Numbered from the stretch's first letter, positions 1 to 11,430 are shown. The stretch is 64,000 nucleotides of DNA from Falsiroseomonas stagni DSM 19981 (GCF_900114315.1 NZ_FOSQ01000005.1:295187-359186), one strand, 5' to 3'. Numbers and translations: made by a program. Notes: generated by a model not told the origin, from the sequence alone.

Positions 1-22
1 CCCATCTCGCACATGCGGAGAA

Positions 23-44
23 CCCCGGGGCCTTAATGCCGGGG
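23..44. other. GC-rich inverted repeat upstream of nuoA
   Basis: CCCCGG (23-28) can pair with CCGGGG (39-44) around a loop containing TTAA. No T-tract follows on the plus strand, so it is not a clear terminator. It lies in the 72 bases before nuoA and may be the end of the preceding unit or part of the nuo leader; the window edge prevents a decision. Confidence 0.3.
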
Positions 45-72
45 ATTGAGGTAAGGCAAAGGGTGCCGTGGC

Positions 73-441
73 ATGACCCAGCCCATGTTGGCTGAATACT
101 TCCCGATCCTGGTGTTCCTCGGGATCGCGGCCGCCATCGCCTGCGCGATGGTGGGCGGGGCCTTGCTGGCCGCGCACCAGAAGCCGGATCCGGAAAAGCT
201 CTCAGCCTATGAGTGCGGATTCGAGCCCTTCGACGACACGCGCCGGCGCTTCGACGTGCGCTTCTACCTGGTCGCGATCCTGTTCATCATCTTCGACCTG
301 GAAGTGGCGTTCCTGTTCCCCTGGGCGGTGACGCTGAACGAGATCGGCTGGTTCGGCTTCCTGTCGATGATGGGCTTCCTCGGCGTGCTGACGGTCGGCT
401 TCATCTATGAGTGGCGCAAGGGCGCGCTCGACTGGGAATGA
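73..441 (+). CDS. nuoA: NADH-quinone oxidoreductase subunit A
   Basis: Small membrane subunit of respiratory complex I, in the proton-translocating arm near the quinone site. The 122-residue protein has three hydrophobic segments (about 10-32, 63-83, 90-112) and the family loop YECGFEP followed by [19 protein letters not shown], whose acidic residues lie in the membrane. Length is normal. It is the first gene of an unbroken nuoA-N set; its stop overlaps an ATG (438) that could be an alternative nuoB start. The ribosome-binding sequence before ATG 73 is weak. Assignment is secure. Confidence 0.96.
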   Translation: MTQPMLAEYFPILVFLGIAAAIACAMVGGALLAAHQKPDPEKLSAYECGFEPFDDTRRRFDVRFYLVAILFIIFDLEVAFLFPWAVTLNEIGWFGFLSMMGFLGVLTVGFIYEWRKGALDWE

Positions 442-497
442 AGGCGCGGCTTCGCACCAATTTCAGGGGGGCGCCGGCGGGGCGCCCGGAGATCGGC

Positions 498-1058
498 ATG
501 AGCGGTTCGAACACACAGGACATCGCCTGGAACCGGGAGGCCCTGCCCCCCGGGCCGGCGCAGGACGCCGTGGTCAAAGGCATCACGGGTGAGATCGAGG
601 AGAAGGGCTTCGTCATCGCCAACCTCGACAAGGTGGTGAACTGGGCCCGGACCGGCAGCCTCTGGCCGATGACCTTCGGCCTGGCCTGCTGCGCGGTGCC
701 GATGATCCACGCCTATATGGCGCGCTACGACCTCGACCGCTTCGGCATCATCCCGCGCGGATCGCCGCGGCAGTCGGATGTGATGATCGTGGCGGGCACG
801 CTGACCAACAAGATGGCCCCCGCCTTGCGCAAGGTCTACGACCAGATGAGCGAGCCGCGCTGGGTGATCAGCATGGGCAGCTGCGCGAATGGCGGCGGCT
901 ACTACCACTACAGCTACGCCGTGGTGCGCGGCTGTGACCGCGTGGTGCCGGTGGACGTCTACGTCCCGGGCTGCCCGCCGACGGCGGAAGCGCTGGTCTA
1001 CGGCATCCTCCAGCTGCAGAAGAAGATCCGCCGTACGGGGACCATCCTCCGTGGCTGA
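498..1058 (+). CDS. nuoB: NADH-quinone oxidoreductase subunit B
   Basis: Peripheral-arm subunit carrying the terminal iron-sulfur cluster N2, which passes electrons to ubiquinone. With the start at 498 the protein has 186 residues. The four N2 ligands are visible: the adjacent pair C64-C65 in [10 protein letters not shown]129 in GSCANGGG, and C159 in [11 protein letters not shown]. Two further in-frame ATGs lie upstream (411 inside nuoA, 438 overlapping the nuoA stop). ATG 498 was preferred because the extra residues are basic and unlike the family, but 438 would give tighter coupling to nuoA. Function is certain, the start less so. Confidence 0.93.
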   Translation: MSGSNTQDIAWNREALPPGPAQDAVVKGITGEIEEKGFVIANLDKVVNWARTGSLWPMTFGLACCAVPMIHAYMARYDLDRFGIIPRGSPRQSDVMIVAGTLTNKMAPALRKVYDQMSEPRWVISMGSCANGGGYYHYSYAVVRGCDRVVPVDVYVPGCPPTAEALVYGILQLQKKIRRTGTILRG

Positions 1059-1068
1059 GGCGAGCGCG

Positions 1069-1698
1069 ATGCACGAGCTGGGTGCGACCATCGCGGCGGC
1101 GGCCGGCCCCGCGGTGCAGGAAGTGTTCGTGGAGCGCGGGCAGGAGCTGGTGCTGCGCGCGACGCGGGAGATGATCCTGCCGCTGATGGCGATGCTGCGG
1201 GATGATCCGCGCTTCGCCTTCGAGCAGCTGGTGGACCTCTGCGGTGTCGACTACCCCGAGCGCGCGGAGCGCTTCGAGGTGGTCTACAACCTGTTGAGCC
1301 TGTCGCTGAACCAGCGCGTGCGGATCATCGTCAGCACGGATGAGGCGACGCCGGTGCCGAGCATCGCGAGCATCTGGGTCGCGGCGACCTGGTATGAGCG
1401 CGAATGCTGGGACATGTACGGCGTGGTCTTCGCGGGCCTGACCGATCTGCGCCGCCTGCTGACGGATTACGGCTTCGAGGGCCATCCGCTGCGCAAGGAT
1501 TTTCCTCTCACTGGCCATGTCGAGGTCCGGTACGACGAGGAACAGAAGCGGGTGGTGTATGAGCCCGTGGCGCTGACGCAGGATTTTCGCAACTTCGACT
1601 TCCTCTCTCCCTGGGAAGGCATGACGACGCTACCGGGCGACGAGAAGGTGCATCTGGTTCGCGCCGAGCGCGGGCAGATCGAAGGACCAAAAGCATGA
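1069..1698 (+). CDS. nuoC: NADH-quinone oxidoreductase subunit C
   Basis: 30-kDa-type subunit of the complex I peripheral arm that packs against NuoD. The 209-residue product carries the family signature [14 protein letters not shown] near residue 110 and the C-terminal [19 protein letters not shown]. It is a separate gene, not a nuoCD fusion. ATG 1069 has TGAGG 8 bases upstream; an in-frame GTG at 1051 overlapping the nuoB stop is a possible alternative. Its 3' end overlaps the nuoD start by 4 bases (ATGA). Confidence 0.94.
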   Translation: MHELGATIAAAAGPAVQEVFVERGQELVLRATREMILPLMAMLRDDPRFAFEQLVDLCGVDYPERAERFEVVYNLLSLSLNQRVRIIVSTDEATPVPSIASIWVAATWYERECWDMYGVVFAGLTDLRRLLTDYGFEGHPLRKDFPLTGHVEVRYDEEQKRVVYEPVALTQDFRNFDFLSPWEGMTTLPGDEKVHLVRAERGQIEGPKA

Positions 1699-2942
1699 GC
1701 ACGGAGCTTGTGAGCGGTCTGCCGCTGCCGGGTGGCAGCGAGGATTCGGGCCGCCATCAGAAACTGTTCGACGCCGATACGCACACCATCAATTTCGGCC
1801 CGCAGCACCCGGCCGCGCATGGCGTGCTGCGCCTCATCCTGGAGATGAAGGGCGAGGTGGTGGAGCGTGCCGATCCGCATATCGGCCTGCTGCATCGCGG
1901 CACCGAGAAGCTGATGGAGTACAAGACGTATCTCCAGGCGATGCCCTATATGGATCGCCTCGACTACGTCTCCCCCATGTGCATGGAGCACAGCTTCGTG
2001 CTCGCCGTGGAGAAGCTGCTCGGCATCGAGAATGAGGTGCCGGAGCGCGCCAAGTGGATCCGCACGATGTTCGCGGAACTCACGCGCATCCTGAACCACC
2101 TGCTGAACGTCACGACCTATGCGCTCGACGTCGGCGCCATCACGCCGTCGCTGTGGGGGTTCGAGCAGCGGGAGCATCTGCTCGAATTCTATGAGGCGAC
2201 GGGCGGCAGCCACTACCACGTGAACTACTTCCGCGCCGGCGGCGTGGCGAAGGACCTTCCGGCGGGGCTGGAGGACCGGATCGGCAAGTGGTGCGACCAG
2301 TTCCCGGCCTTCCTCGACGATCTTGAAGGCCTGCTCACCAACAACCGCATCTTCAAGCAACGCACCGTCGATATCGGCGTGATGACGGCGGAACAGGCGA
2401 TGGCCTGGGGCTTCAGCGGGCCCTGCCTGCGCGCCTCCGGCTGCGCCTGGGATCTGCGGAAATCTCAGCCCTATGAGATGTACGAGAAGCTCGATTTCGA
2501 AGTGCCCGTCGGCGTGCATGGCGATTGCTACGACCGCTACCTCGTGCGGATGCAGGAGATGCGGCAGTCGCTGTCGATGGTGAAGCAGTGCCTGAACCAC
2601 ATCCGGCCGGGTGCGGTGAAGATCGCGGACAACAAGATCACGCCGCCGAGTCGCGGTGCCATGAAGCGGTCGATGGAAAGCCTGATCCATCACTTCAAGC
2701 TCTACACCGAGGGCTATCACGTGCCCGCCGGCGCGACCTACACGGTGACGGAAGCGCCGAAGGGCGAGTTCGGCGTGTACATGGTGGCGGACGGCACCAA
2801 CCGGCCCTATCGCGTGAAGATCCGCGCGCCGGGCTATGCGCATCTCCAGGCCATGGAAGCGCTTTCCAAGGGGCACATGCTGGCCGACGCGGTCGCCATC
2901 ATCGGCAGCCTCGACATCGTCTTCGGGGAGATCGACCGGTGA
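1695..2942 (+). CDS. nuoD: NADH-quinone oxidoreductase subunit D
   Basis: 49-kDa-type subunit forming the quinone pocket together with NuoB. The 415-residue protein contains [15 protein letters not shown] near the N-terminus, the quinone-site loop [19 protein letters not shown], and the conserved terminus DIVFGEIDR. Length is typical for alphaproteobacteria. Start and stop overlap its neighbours (ATGA with nuoC, GTGA with nuoE), which implies translational coupling. Confidence 0.96.
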   Translation: MSTELVSGLPLPGGSEDSGRHQKLFDADTHTINFGPQHPAAHGVLRLILEMKGEVVERADPHIGLLHRGTEKLMEYKTYLQAMPYMDRLDYVSPMCMEHSFVLAVEKLLGIENEVPERAKWIRTMFAELTRILNHLLNVTTYALDVGAITPSLWGFEQREHLLEFYEATGGSHYHVNYFRAGGVAKDLPAGLEDRIGKWCDQFPAFLDDLEGLLTNNRIFKQRTVDIGVMTAEQAMAWGFSGPCLRASGCAWDLRKSQPYEMYEKLDFEVPVGVHGDCYDRYLVRMQEMRQSLSMVKQCLNHIRPGAVKIADNKITPPSRGAMKRSMESLIHHFKLYTEGYHVPAGATYTVTEAPKGEFGVYMVADGTNRPYRVKIRAPGYAHLQAMEALSKGHMLADAVAIIGSLDIVFGEIDR

Positions 2943-3547
2943 GCGTCGAACAGCCCACGCACTTCTCCTTCGACGCCGAGAGCGAAGCGCAGATCAGCAA
3001 GGTCCTGGCGCGGTATCCGGAGGCGAAGAAGGCGTCCGCCACCATTCCGCTGCTCTACGTCGTGCAGCGGCAGATGGGCCGGACCACGGGCAGCGCCTGG
3101 GTGCCGAATGTCGCGATGGATGAGATCGCGAAGCGCCTCGGCGTCGCGCCGATCCGCGTCTATGAGGTCGCGACCTTCTACTTCATGTTCAACATGAAGC
3201 CGATCGGGAAGCATCACCTCCAGCTCTGCGGCACCACGCCCTGCATGCTGCGCGGCAGCGACGATGTGATGCGCGCCTGCCATGACGCGGCGCATGTGAA
3301 GGTGGGCCAGACCAGCAGCGACGGGTTGTTCACGCTGACGGAGGTCGAGTGCCTCGGCGCCTGCGTGAATGCGCCGGTCCTGCAGGTCGATGACGACTAC
3401 TACGAGGACCTGGACTACGACCGCACCGTCGCGCTGATCGAGGCGCTGAAGCGGGGTGAGCGGCCGAAGCCGGGCAGCACGATCGGACGGCAGACCAGCG
3501 CGCCGGAAGGCGGACCGCTGACCTTGCTGGACGTGGCGGGGGAATAG
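2939..3547 (+). CDS. nuoE: NADH-quinone oxidoreductase subunit E
   Basis: 24-kDa-type subunit of the NADH-oxidising module holding the [2Fe-2S] cluster N1a. Starting at GTG 2939, which overlaps the nuoD stop, it has 202 residues. The thioredoxin-like fold and cluster ligands are seen at C97 and C102 (LCGTTPCML) and C138 and C142 ([10 protein letters not shown]). The family signature EVATFYFMF is near residue 76. The C-terminal tail of about 30 residues after the fold is low in conservation and probably disordered. Confidence 0.94.
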   Translation: MSVEQPTHFSFDAESEAQISKVLARYPEAKKASATIPLLYVVQRQMGRTTGSAWVPNVAMDEIAKRLGVAPIRVYEVATFYFMFNMKPIGKHHLQLCGTTPCMLRGSDDVMRACHDAAHVKVGQTSSDGLFTLTEVECLGACVNAPVLQVDDDYYEDLDYDRTVALIEALKRGERPKPGSTIGRQTSAPEGGPLTLLDVAGE

Positions 3548-3551
3548 GGCC

Positions 3552-4859
3552 ATGGCGCTTTCCGACAAGGACCGCATCTTCACCAACCTCTACGGCATGC
3601 AGGACTGGCGCCTGGCCGCCGCGCAGAGGCGCGGCAACTGGGACGGCACCAAGGGCATCCTGGAGAAGGGCCGCGACTGGATCATCGAGGAGATGAAGTC
3701 GTCCGGTCTGCGTGGCCGCGGCGGCGCGGGCTTCCCGACGGGCATGAAGTGGTCCTTCATGCCGAAGCAGGCGAGCGAGCGGCCGCACTACCTCGTGGTC
3801 AATGCCGATGAATCCGAGCCTGGCACCTGCAAGGATCGTGACATCATCCGTCACGATCCGCAGACGCTGATCGAAGGATGCCTCATCGCGGGCTTCGCGA
3901 TGGGCGCGCATGCCGGCTACATCTACATCCGGGGCGAATACTACAACGAGAGCGTCGTGCTCGAGGCCGCGATCCAGGAAGCCTATGATGCGGGGCTGAT
4001 CGGAAAGAACGCCTGCGGCAGCGGGTGGGACTTCGACCTGTATGTGCACCGCGGCGCCGGGGCATACATCTGCGGCGAAGAGACCGCGCTGATCGAGAGC
4101 CTGGAAGGCAAGAAGGGAATGCCGCGGCTGAAGCCGCCTTTCCCCGCCGCCGTGGGTCTCTATGGCTGCCCGACCACAGTGAACAATGTCGAGACCATCG
4201 CGGTGGTGCCGACCATTCTGCGGCGCGGCGCGGCCTGGTTCGCGGGTTTCGGCCGGCCGAAGAACAGCGGTACCAAGGTCTTCTGCATCCAGGGCCATGT
4301 GAACAAGCCCTGCAATGTGGAGGAGGAGATGAGCATCCCGATGCGGGAACTCATCGAGCGGCACGCCGGCGGCGTGCGCGGGGGCTGGGACAACCTGCTC
4401 TGCGTGATCCCGGGCGGGTCCTCCACGCCGCTGCTGCCGAAGGACATCTGCGACACGGTGCTGATGGATTTCGATGCGCTGCGCGAGCACAAATCGGGCC
4501 TTGGCACCGCGGGCGTGATCGTGATGGACAAATCCACCGACATCGTCCGCGCCATCGCGCGCCTGTCGCGCTTCTACAAGCATGAGAGTTGCGGCCAGTG
4601 CACGCCCTGCCGCGAAGGCATGGGCTGGGTCAGCCGCATGATGGACCGCATGGTCGAAGGCCGCGCGGATGTCGAGGAGATCGACGTGCTGGAGGAAGTG
4701 ACCCGGCGCATCGAGGGCCACACGATCTGCGCGCTGGCCGATGGTGGCGTCTGGCCGGTGCAGGGCCTCATCCGGCATTTCCGGCCGGTGATGGAAGCGC
4801 GCATCGCCGACTACAAGGCGAAGCATGCGCGGCCCTCCATGCCGCTGGCGGCGGAGTAA
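3552..4859 (+). CDS. nuoF: NADH-quinone oxidoreductase subunit F
   Basis: 51-kDa-type subunit that binds NADH, FMN and [4Fe-4S] cluster N3, the electron entry point of complex I. In the 435-residue protein the FMN/NADH glycine loops are [16 protein letters not shown] (about 52-67) and [15 protein letters not shown] (about 168-182). The N3 ligands are C347, C350 and C353 ([12 protein letters not shown]) plus C393 (HTICALADG). All key residues are present. It begins 4 bases after nuoE. Confidence 0.97.
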   Translation: MALSDKDRIFTNLYGMQDWRLAAAQRRGNWDGTKGILEKGRDWIIEEMKSSGLRGRGGAGFPTGMKWSFMPKQASERPHYLVVNADESEPGTCKDRDIIRHDPQTLIEGCLIAGFAMGAHAGYIYIRGEYYNESVVLEAAIQEAYDAGLIGKNACGSGWDFDLYVHRGAGAYICGEETALIESLEGKKGMPRLKPPFPAAVGLYGCPTTVNNVETIAVVPTILRRGAAWFAGFGRPKNSGTKVFCIQGHVNKPCNVEEEMSIPMRELIERHAGGVRGGWDNLLCVIPGGSSTPLLPKDICDTVLMDFDALREHKSGLGTAGVIVMDKSTDIVRAIARLSRFYKHESCGQCTPCREGMGWVSRMMDRMVEGRADVEEIDVLEEVTRRIEGHTICALADGGVWPVQGLIRHFRPVMEARIADYKAKHARPSMPLAAE

Positions 4860-4864
4860 GGGCG

Positions 4865-6919
4865 ATGGCGAAGGTCACGGTCGATGGGATCGAGGTCGAG
4901 GTCCCGAACGGCGCCACGGTGCTGCAGGCGTGTGAGGCCGCAGGCAAGGAAATCCCGCGCTTCTGCTACCATGAACGCCTGAGCGTCGCGGGCAATTGCC
5001 GCATGTGCCTGGTGGAAGTGGAGAAGGCGCCGAAGCCGGTTGCCTCCTGCGCCTATCCCGTCGCGGACGGGATGGTGGTGAAGACGGACAGCCCGGTGGT
5101 GCGCAATGCGCGCCGCGGCGTCATGGAATTCCTGCTGATCAACCACCCGCTGGACTGTCCGATCTGCGACCAGGGCGGCGAATGCGATCTGCAGGACCAG
5201 TCCGTCTCTTACGGCATGGACAAGTCGCGGTACCGCGAGGCCAAGCGGTCCGTGAAGGACAAGAATATCGGGCCGCTGATCAAGACGATCATGACGCGCT
5301 GCATCCAGTGCACGCGCTGCGTCCGCTTTTCGGCCGAGGTTGCCGGCACCGCCGAACTCGGCGGGACCAATCGCGGCGAGAACATGGAAATCGGCACCTA
5401 TGTCGAGAAGGCGCTGACCAGCGAGCTTTCCGGCAACCTGATCGACATCTGCCCCGTGGGCGCGCTGACGAGCCGGCCCTATGCCTTCGTGTCGCGGCCG
5501 TGGGAATTGCGGAAGACCGATGGCATCGATGTGCAGGATGCCACGGGTACCAATATCCGCATCGACACGCGCGGCCCGGAAGTGCTGCGAATCCTGCCGC
5601 GCATCAATGAGGATGTGAACGAAGAGTGGATGGCCGATCGTGGCCGCTTCTCCTTCGACGGCCTCAAGCGCAAGCGCCTCGACCGGCCCTGGCTGCGCGT
5701 CGATGGCAAGCTGAAGCCGGTGTCCTGGCCGGAGGCGCTAGGCGCCGTGGCGGCGAAGCTGAAGGCGACGGCACCGGATCGGATCGGCGCGGTGGCCGGC
5801 GATTTGGTGGATGCGGAAAGCGCCTTCGCGCTGAAGGCGCTGATGGCGGGGCTGGGCTCGGCCAATCTGGATTGCCGCCAGGATGGCGCGGCGATCGACG
5901 CGTCGCGGCCGGATTTCTACCGCTTCAACACGACGATCGCGGGTATCGAGGAGGCGGATGCGCTGTTGGTGATCGGCGCCAATCCGCGGACCGAGGCGCC
6001 CGTCATCAATGCGCGCATCCGCAAGCGCTGGTCACTCGGGAAGTTCCCGATCGGCGTGGTCGGCCCGGCGGGCGTGGACCTGACCTACGGCTACGATCAT
6101 GTGGGGGAGGGGCCGGCGACGCTCCGCTCCATGCTGGCCGGCACGCATCGCTTCATGGCGGTGCTGCGGGAAGCGAAGAAGCCGATGATCCTGCTGGGCC
6201 GCGGCGCGCTGGCGCGGCCGGATGGCGCGGCGGTGCTGGCGGCTTCCTGGGCCATCGCCCGCGACTGCAACGCGCTGCGCGATGATTGGCACGGCTTCAA
6301 CCTGCTGCATCTGTTTGGCGGGCAGATGGCGCCGCTGGCGATGGGCTTCCTGCCCGGGGCTGGTGGCAAGGATCTCGGCGCCATGCTGTCGGGCGGGGTC
6401 GATGCGCTGTGGCTGCTGGGCGCGGACGGGATCGACCCGGCCGCGATCGCGCCGGAGACCTTCGTGATCTACCAGGGCCACCACGGGGATCGCGCGGCGT
6501 CGCGCGCCGATGTGATCCTGCCCGGTGCCGCCTATACCGAGAAGGACGGCACCTACCTCAACACCGAAGGCCGGGCGCAGATCAGTCGCACCGCGCTCCA
6601 TGCGCCGGGCGAGGCGCGGGAGGATTGGCGCATCATCCGCGCCGCCGCGCAGGGCCTCGGCGTGACGGTCGGCTTCGATGATCTGGCGCAGCTTCGCGCG
6701 GCGATGATCGCGGCGGCGCCGGCGCTGGCGGAGGGCTTCACGCGGTCCTTCTGCATGGACATGTCCGGCCCGGCCGGCGATGCGGATGCGCTGGGCGATG
6801 CGCCTTTCGCCTCCGCCATCACGCAGTATCACCTGGCTGATGCCATCGCGCGGGCTTCCGACGTGATGGCCGAATGCGCGCGCACCTACGGCCCCGTGCC
6901 GGCGCTCGCGGCGGAGTAG
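4865..6919 (+). CDS. nuoG: NADH-quinone oxidoreductase subunit G
   Basis: 75-kDa-type subunit with several iron-sulfur clusters that conduct electrons from NuoF toward NuoB. The start at ATG 4865 gives 684 residues, the shorter mitochondrial/alphaproteobacterial size rather than the enterobacterial ~900. The N-terminal ferredoxin domain carries CYHERLSVAGNCRMC; next come HPLDCPICDQGGECDLQDQ (His/Cys cluster), RCIQCTRCVRF and DICPVGALTS. The remainder is a molybdopterin-oxidoreductase-like fold without a cofactor role in complex I. Confidence 0.95.
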   Translation: MAKVTVDGIEVEVPNGATVLQACEAAGKEIPRFCYHERLSVAGNCRMCLVEVEKAPKPVASCAYPVADGMVVKTDSPVVRNARRGVMEFLLINHPLDCPICDQGGECDLQDQSVSYGMDKSRYREAKRSVKDKNIGPLIKTIMTRCIQCTRCVRFSAEVAGTAELGGTNRGENMEIGTYVEKALTSELSGNLIDICPVGALTSRPYAFVSRPWELRKTDGIDVQDATGTNIRIDTRGPEVLRILPRINEDVNEEWMADRGRFSFDGLKRKRLDRPWLRVDGKLKPVSWPEALGAVAAKLKATAPDRIGAVAGDLVDAESAFALKALMAGLGSANLDCRQDGAAIDASRPDFYRFNTTIAGIEEADALLVIGANPRTEAPVINARIRKRWSLGKFPIGVVGPAGVDLTYGYDHVGEGPATLRSMLAGTHRFMAVLREAKKPMILLGRGALARPDGAAVLAASWAIARDCNALRDDWHGFNLLHLFGGQMAPLAMGFLPGAGGKDLGAMLSGGVDALWLLGADGIDPAAIAPETFVIYQGHHGDRAASRADVILPGAAYTEKDGTYLNTEGRAQISRTALHAPGEAREDWRIIRAAAQGLGVTVGFDDLAQLRAAMIAAAPALAEGFTRSFCMDMSGPAGDADALGDAPFASAITQYHLADAIARASDVMAECARTYGPVPALAAE

Positions 6920-6925
6920 GGATCG

Positions 6926-7942
6926 ATGGAAGCCTTTCTCGCCACCCCCGTCGGCATCCTGGCGCTGACCGTCGCCAAGGCGATGGCGCTGCTGGTGCCG
7001 TTGCTGATCGGCGTCGCCTACCTGACCTGGGCGGAGCGCAAGATCCTCGGCGCCATGCAGATGCGGCGCGGGCCGAATGTGGTCGGCCCCTTCGGCCTGC
7101 TGCAGCCCTTCGCCGATGCGTTGAAGATGCTGATGAAGGAGACCATCATTCCTTCCGGCGCGTCGCGCGCGTTGTTCCTGATGGCGCCGATGATCACCTT
7201 CATGCTGGCGATGCTGGCCTGGGCGGTGATCCCGGTGAATGACGGCTGGGCGATCGCCGACATCAATGTGGGCATCCTCTACCTCTTCGCCATCTCCTCG
7301 CTCGGCGTCTACGGCATCATCATCGCGGGCTGGGCGTCCAATTCGAAATACGCCTTCCTCGGTGCGCTGCGGTCGGCGGCGCAGATGGTGTCCTACGAAG
7401 TCTCCATGGGCTTCGTCATCGTGACGGTGCTGCTCTGCGTCGGTTCGCTGAACCTCACGGAAATCGTGCGGGCGCAGTCGACGGTGTGGTTCATCATCCC
7501 GCTCTTCCCGATGTTCGTGATCATGTTCATCTCCGCCCTGGCGGAGACGAACCGCGCGCCCTTCGACCTGCCGGAGGGTGAGTCGGAGCTGGTGGCGGGC
7601 TTCTTCGTCGAATACAGCTCGATGAGCTTCGCGCTGTTCTTCCTCGGCGAATACGCGAACATGATCCTGATGAGCGCGCTCATCACCATCCTGTTCCTGG
7701 GTGGCTGGCTGCCGCCGATGGCGATCGAGCCCTTCACCTGGATCCCGGGTCCGGTGTGGTTCATCCTGAAGATCTGCTTCTGCCTCTTCGTCTTCGTCTG
7801 GGTGCGCGCCACCTTCCCGCGCTACCGCTATGACCAGTTGATGCGGCTGGGCTGGAAGGTGTTCCTGCCGTTCAGCCTGGTGTGGCTGGTCATCACCGCC
7901 GCGGCGCTGAAGCTGTTCGGCTGGCTGCCGGCTGTCGGGTGA
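6926..7942 (+). CDS. nuoH: NADH-quinone oxidoreductase subunit H
   Basis: Membrane subunit that forms the junction between quinone chamber and proton channels. The 338-residue protein has about eight hydrophobic helices, the loop [18 protein letters not shown] near residue 45, and the acidic loop [19 protein letters not shown], both hallmarks of NuoH/ND1. It begins 6 bases after nuoG. Confidence 0.97.
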   Translation: MEAFLATPVGILALTVAKAMALLVPLLIGVAYLTWAERKILGAMQMRRGPNVVGPFGLLQPFADALKMLMKETIIPSGASRALFLMAPMITFMLAMLAWAVIPVNDGWAIADINVGILYLFAISSLGVYGIIIAGWASNSKYAFLGALRSAAQMVSYEVSMGFVIVTVLLCVGSLNLTEIVRAQSTVWFIIPLFPMFVIMFISALAETNRAPFDLPEGESELVAGFFVEYSSMSFALFFLGEYANMILMSALITILFLGGWLPPMAIEPFTWIPGPVWFILKICFCLFVFVWVRATFPRYRYDQLMRLGWKVFLPFSLVWLVITAAALKLFGWLPAVG

Positions 7943-7953
7943 GGAGATAGACC

Positions 7954-8442
7954 ATGCCCATGCTCGACCGTGTTGCCCGGAGCCTGCTGCTGACGGAGAT
8001 CGTCTCCGGCATGGCGCTGACGCTGGGTCAGTTCTTCAAGCCGAAGGCGACGATCAACTACCCGCATGAGCGTTCGCCGCTGAGCGCGCGCTTCAAGGGG
8101 GAGCACGCGCTGCGGCGCTACCCCAATGGCGAGGAACGCTGCATCGCCTGCAAGCTGTGCGAGGCGATCTGCCCCGCCCAGGCCATCACCATCGAGGCCG
8201 AACCGCGGGAAGACGGCAGCCGCCGCACCACGCGCTACGACATCGACATGACCAAGTGCATCTACTGCGGCATGTGCGAGGAAGCCTGCCCGGTGGACGC
8301 GATCGTCGAGGGGCCGAACCTGGAGTTCGCCACCGAGACGCGCGAGGAACTGCTCTATGACAAGGCCAAGCTGCTGGCCAATGGCGATCGCTGGGAAGCG
8401 ATGCTGGCCACGCGGCTTGAGCTTGACGCGCCGTATCGCTGA
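7954..8442 (+). CDS. nuoI: NADH-quinone oxidoreductase subunit I
   Basis: Ferredoxin-like subunit with two [4Fe-4S] clusters (N6a, N6b) in the peripheral arm. The 162-residue protein contains both CxxCxxCxxxCP motifs, [12 protein letters not shown] and [12 protein letters not shown], with the N-terminal amphipathic segment that docks on the membrane arm. Length is normal. It is followed by the only sizeable gap in the nuo operon (69 bp). Confidence 0.97.
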   Translation: MPMLDRVARSLLLTEIVSGMALTLGQFFKPKATINYPHERSPLSARFKGEHALRRYPNGEERCIACKLCEAICPAQAITIEAEPREDGSRRTTRYDIDMTKCIYCGMCEEACPVDAIVEGPNLEFATETREELLYDKAKLLANGDRWEAMLATRLELDAPYR

Positions 8443-8479
8443 GACGACCGCCCCGGGCTTCGGGGACGATGGGAACGAG

Positions 8480-8515
8480 ATGATGAACGCTACCGATCCC
8501 GGAGGGGCGCGATGA
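8480..8515 (+). CDS. Possible 11-codon leader ORF coupled to nuoJ
   Basis: ATG ATG at 8480 opens an 11-codon frame ([11 protein letters not shown]) whose TGA overlaps the nuoJ ATG as ATGA. A purine-rich GGGAACGAG precedes it, and the nuoJ Shine-Dalgarno (GGAGGGG) lies inside it. This arrangement could couple nuoJ translation to the upstream genes across the nuoI-nuoJ gap. There is no homology evidence; it may be chance. Confidence 0.2.
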   Translation: MMNATDPGGAR

Positions 8516-9198
8516 TCGCCGCAGCCGCCTTCTATATCTTCGCGGCCGTGCTGATCGCCAGCGCGGTCATGGTCGTGACCAGCCGCAACCCCGTGCACAG
8601 CGTGCTGTTCCTGATCCTGGCGTTCTTCAACGCGGCGGCGCTGTTCCTGCTGGCCGGGGCCGAGTTCCTGGCGATGATCCTGGTCATCGTCTATGTCGGC
8701 GCGGTCGCGGTGCTGTTCCTCTTCGTCGTGATGATGCTGGATGTCGACTTCTCCGCGTTGCGCGAGGGTTTCCAGCGCTACGCACCGGTCGGTGGCGCGG
8801 TGGGCTTGGTGCTGTTCGCGGAACTGGTCTTCGTCTTCGCCACCTGGCGCTTCGCCGATGATGTCGGCGGGCTCCGGCTGAACCCGACGCCGGAGGGTGT
8901 GGACAACACCCGCGCGATCGGGCGCATCCTCTACACGGACCATGTCTGGCTGTTCCAGCTTTCGGGGCTGATCCTGCTGGTCGCCATGATCGGCGCCATC
9001 GTGCTGACCCTGCGCGGCCGGCCGAATTCGAAGCGCCAGGACATTGCGGCTCAGGTCGCGCGGTCCGGCAGCGTGAACCTGCGCCAGGTGCGCAGCGGTG
9101 CGGGCCTGGGCGAGATCGGGATCGAGCGGCCGCCGGTGGCGGCGCCGGAGACCCCGAAGAAGGTCGAGCACCATGGGCATGGTGGGGGGCACCACTGA
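8512..9198 (+). CDS. nuoJ: NADH-quinone oxidoreductase subunit J
   Basis: ND6-type membrane subunit of complex I. The 228-residue protein has five hydrophobic helices, with the conserved run [21 protein letters not shown] in helix 3 whose pi-bulge matters for coupling in known structures. The C-terminal ~50 residues are hydrophilic and end in a His/Gly-rich tail (HHGHGGGHH), an addition absent from the minimal family. A clear GGAGGGG ribosome-binding site precedes ATG 8512. The stop overlaps the nuoK start. Confidence 0.95.
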   Translation: MIAAAAFYIFAAVLIASAVMVVTSRNPVHSVLFLILAFFNAAALFLLAGAEFLAMILVIVYVGAVAVLFLFVVMMLDVDFSALREGFQRYAPVGGAVGLVLFAELVFVFATWRFADDVGGLRLNPTPEGVDNTRAIGRILYTDHVWLFQLSGLILLVAMIGAIVLTLRGRPNSKRQDIAAQVARSGSVNLRQVRSGAGLGEIGIERPPVAAPETPKKVEHHGHGGGHH

Positions 9199-9509
9199 TG
9201 ATGGCCGTCGGCCTTGCGCACTACCTGACGGTGGGTGCCATCCTTTTCGTGCTGGGCATCCTCGGCATCTTCCTGAACCGGAAGAACATCATCGTCATCC
9301 TGATGTCGGTGGAGTTGATCCTGCTGTCGGTGAACCTCAACCTGGTCGCCTTCTCGGCGCAGTTGAATGACCTGACGGGCCAGATCTTCGCCATGCTGAT
9401 CCTGACCGTGGCGGCGGCCGAGGCCGCGATCGGCCTGGCGATCCTGGTCATCTACTTCCGCAACCGCGGTACGATCGAGGTGGAAGACGTGTCCACCCTG
9501 AAGGGCTGA
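9198..9509 (+). CDS. nuoK: NADH-quinone oxidoreductase subunit K
   Basis: ND4L-type membrane subunit with three helices in 103 residues. The intramembrane glutamates are seen in [15 protein letters not shown] and [16 protein letters not shown] 9198 overlaps the nuoJ stop; a second ATG at 9201 is equally possible and shortens the protein by one residue. Confidence 0.96.
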   Translation: MMAVGLAHYLTVGAILFVLGILGIFLNRKNIIVILMSVELILLSVNLNLVAFSAQLNDLTGQIFAMLILTVAAAEAAIGLAILVIYFRNRGTIEVEDVSTLKG

Positions 9510-9513
9510 GCCG

Positions 9514-11430
9514 ATGTATGTCGGTGCGATCTTCTTCCCGCTGCTCGGCGCGACCATCGCCGGGTTCCTCGGCCGCTGGATCGGCGACCGCGCGGCGCAA
9601 TGGGCGACGGTGGTCTGCATGGCCATCGCGGCGGCCTGCGGCAGCGCGGCCTTCATCCAGGTGGCGCTGGGCCATGCGCCCGGCGTCGCGCCGCTGTTCA
9701 CCTTCATCGATGTCGGCAGCTTCGAGGTCTCCTGGGCGCTGCGCTACGACACGCTGAGCGTGGTGATGGTGGCGATGGTCACCTTCATCTCGACGCTCAT
9801 CCACCTCTACTCCGTGGGCTACATGTCCCACGACCCGACGACGCCGCGCTTCTTCGCCTACCTGTCGCTCTTCACCTTCATGATGCTGATGCTGGTGACG
9901 GCGGACAATTTGGTGCAGCTGTTCTTCGGCTGGGAAGGCGTCGGCCTCGCGAGCTATCTCCTCATCGGCTATTGGTACGAGAAGGAGAGCGCGAACCGCG
10001 CGGCGATGAAGGCGTTCATCGTCAATCGCGTGGGCGACGTGTTCTTCATGCTCGGCCTGGCGCTGACCTTCTGGACCTTCCAGTCGGTCGAGTTCGACAC
10101 GATCTTCGCGAGCGTCGAGCAGGCGCAGGCGCAGCGGTTCCTGGGCATGCCGGCGCTTGAGGTCATCGGCGTGCTGCTGTTCCTCGGTGCCTGCGGCAAG
10201 TCGGCGCAGCTTGGCCTGCACACCTGGCTGCCGGATGCGATGGAGGGGCCGACGCCCGTCTCCGCGCTGATCCATGCCGCGACGATGGTGACGGCGGGCG
10301 TGTTCCTGATGGCGCGCATGTCGCCGGTGATGGAATACGCGCCGACGGCGCTGGCCATCGTGACGATCGTCGGTGCCTCCACCGCGATCTTCGCGGCGAC
10401 GATCGGCTGCGTGCAGAACGACATCAAGCGGATCATCGCCTACTCCACCTGCTCGCAGCTCGGCTACATGTTCTTCGCGGTCGGCGTGGGCGTGTACCAG
10501 GCGGCGGTGTTCCATCTGTTCACCCATGCCTTCTTCAAGGCACTGCTGTTCCTGGGGGCGGGTTCCGTCATCCATGCGATGTCGGATGAGCAGGACATCC
10601 GGAAGATGGGCGGGATCTGGAAGAAGATCCCCGTCACCTACACCGTGATGTGGATCGGCAGCCTGGCGCTGGCGGGCGTGCCGTACTTCGCCGGCTACTA
10701 CTCCAAGGACATGGTGCTGGAAGTCGCCTATGCCGCGCATAGCGGCCCGGGCATGTATGCCTTCGTGCTCGGCCTGTTGGCTGCCTTCCTTACGGCCTTC
10801 TATTCCTGGCGCCTGCTCATCCTGACCTTCCACGGCGCGCCGCGGGCGGATCACCACACGATGGAGCATGTGCACGAAAGCCCGCTGGTGATGCTGGTGC
10901 CGCTGCTGGTGCTGAGCGTCGGCGCGGTCTTCACGGGCTACGTGTTCTACGACTACTTCGTGGGCGATTTGCAGGAAGCCTTCTGGAACGGTGCCATCTT
11001 CACCAGCCCGGACAACCACGTGCTGCACCACGCGCATGAGGTGCCGGCCTGGGTGCCGCTGGCGCCGACGGTCGCCGGCGTGGCGGGCATCGCGCTGGCC
11101 TATGTGCTGTACATGGTCGCGCCGGGGATCCCCGGAAAGCTGGCGGCGAGCTTTGGCGGCCTGTACCGCTTCCTGCTCAACAAGTGGTATTTCGACGAAC
11201 TCTACGATGCGATCTTCGTGAGGCCGACCCGGGCGCTGGCGCAGGCCTTCTGGAAGACGGGTGATGCGCGGCTGATCGACGGCATGCCGAATGGCGCGGC
11301 CTCCCTGGCCGTGGATGCGGCGCGCGGGGCGGTGAAGCTGCAGACCGGGCGCGTGGCCAACTACGCCTTCACGATGATCATCGGCCTCGTGGCCTTCATA
11401 TCCCTTCTCCTGCTCGGGATGCCCCGATGA
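9514..11430 (+). CDS. nuoL: NADH-quinone oxidoreductase subunit L
   Basis: Distal antiporter-like proton-pumping subunit (ND5). The 638-residue protein shows the family core [39 protein letters not shown] and the lysine/histidine axis helices. The C-terminal part contains the long lateral helix region (about 540-600) and a final anchoring helix. Its last 4 bases overlap nuoM. Confidence 0.97.
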   Translation: MYVGAIFFPLLGATIAGFLGRWIGDRAAQWATVVCMAIAAACGSAAFIQVALGHAPGVAPLFTFIDVGSFEVSWALRYDTLSVVMVAMVTFISTLIHLYSVGYMSHDPTTPRFFAYLSLFTFMMLMLVTADNLVQLFFGWEGVGLASYLLIGYWYEKESANRAAMKAFIVNRVGDVFFMLGLALTFWTFQSVEFDTIFASVEQAQAQRFLGMPALEVIGVLLFLGACGKSAQLGLHTWLPDAMEGPTPVSALIHAATMVTAGVFLMARMSPVMEYAPTALAIVTIVGASTAIFAATIGCVQNDIKRIIAYSTCSQLGYMFFAVGVGVYQAAVFHLFTHAFFKALLFLGAGSVIHAMSDEQDIRKMGGIWKKIPVTYTVMWIGSLALAGVPYFAGYYSKDMVLEVAYAAHSGPGMYAFVLGLLAAFLTAFYSWRLLILTFHGAPRADHHTMEHVHESPLVMLVPLLVLSVGAVFTGYVFYDYFVGDLQEAFWNGAIFTSPDNHVLHHAHEVPAWVPLAPTVAGVAGIALAYVLYMVAPGIPGKLAASFGGLYRFLLNKWYFDELYDAIFVRPTRALAQAFWKTGDARLIDGMPNGAASLAVDAARGAVKLQTGRVANYAFTMIIGLVAFISLLLLGMPR

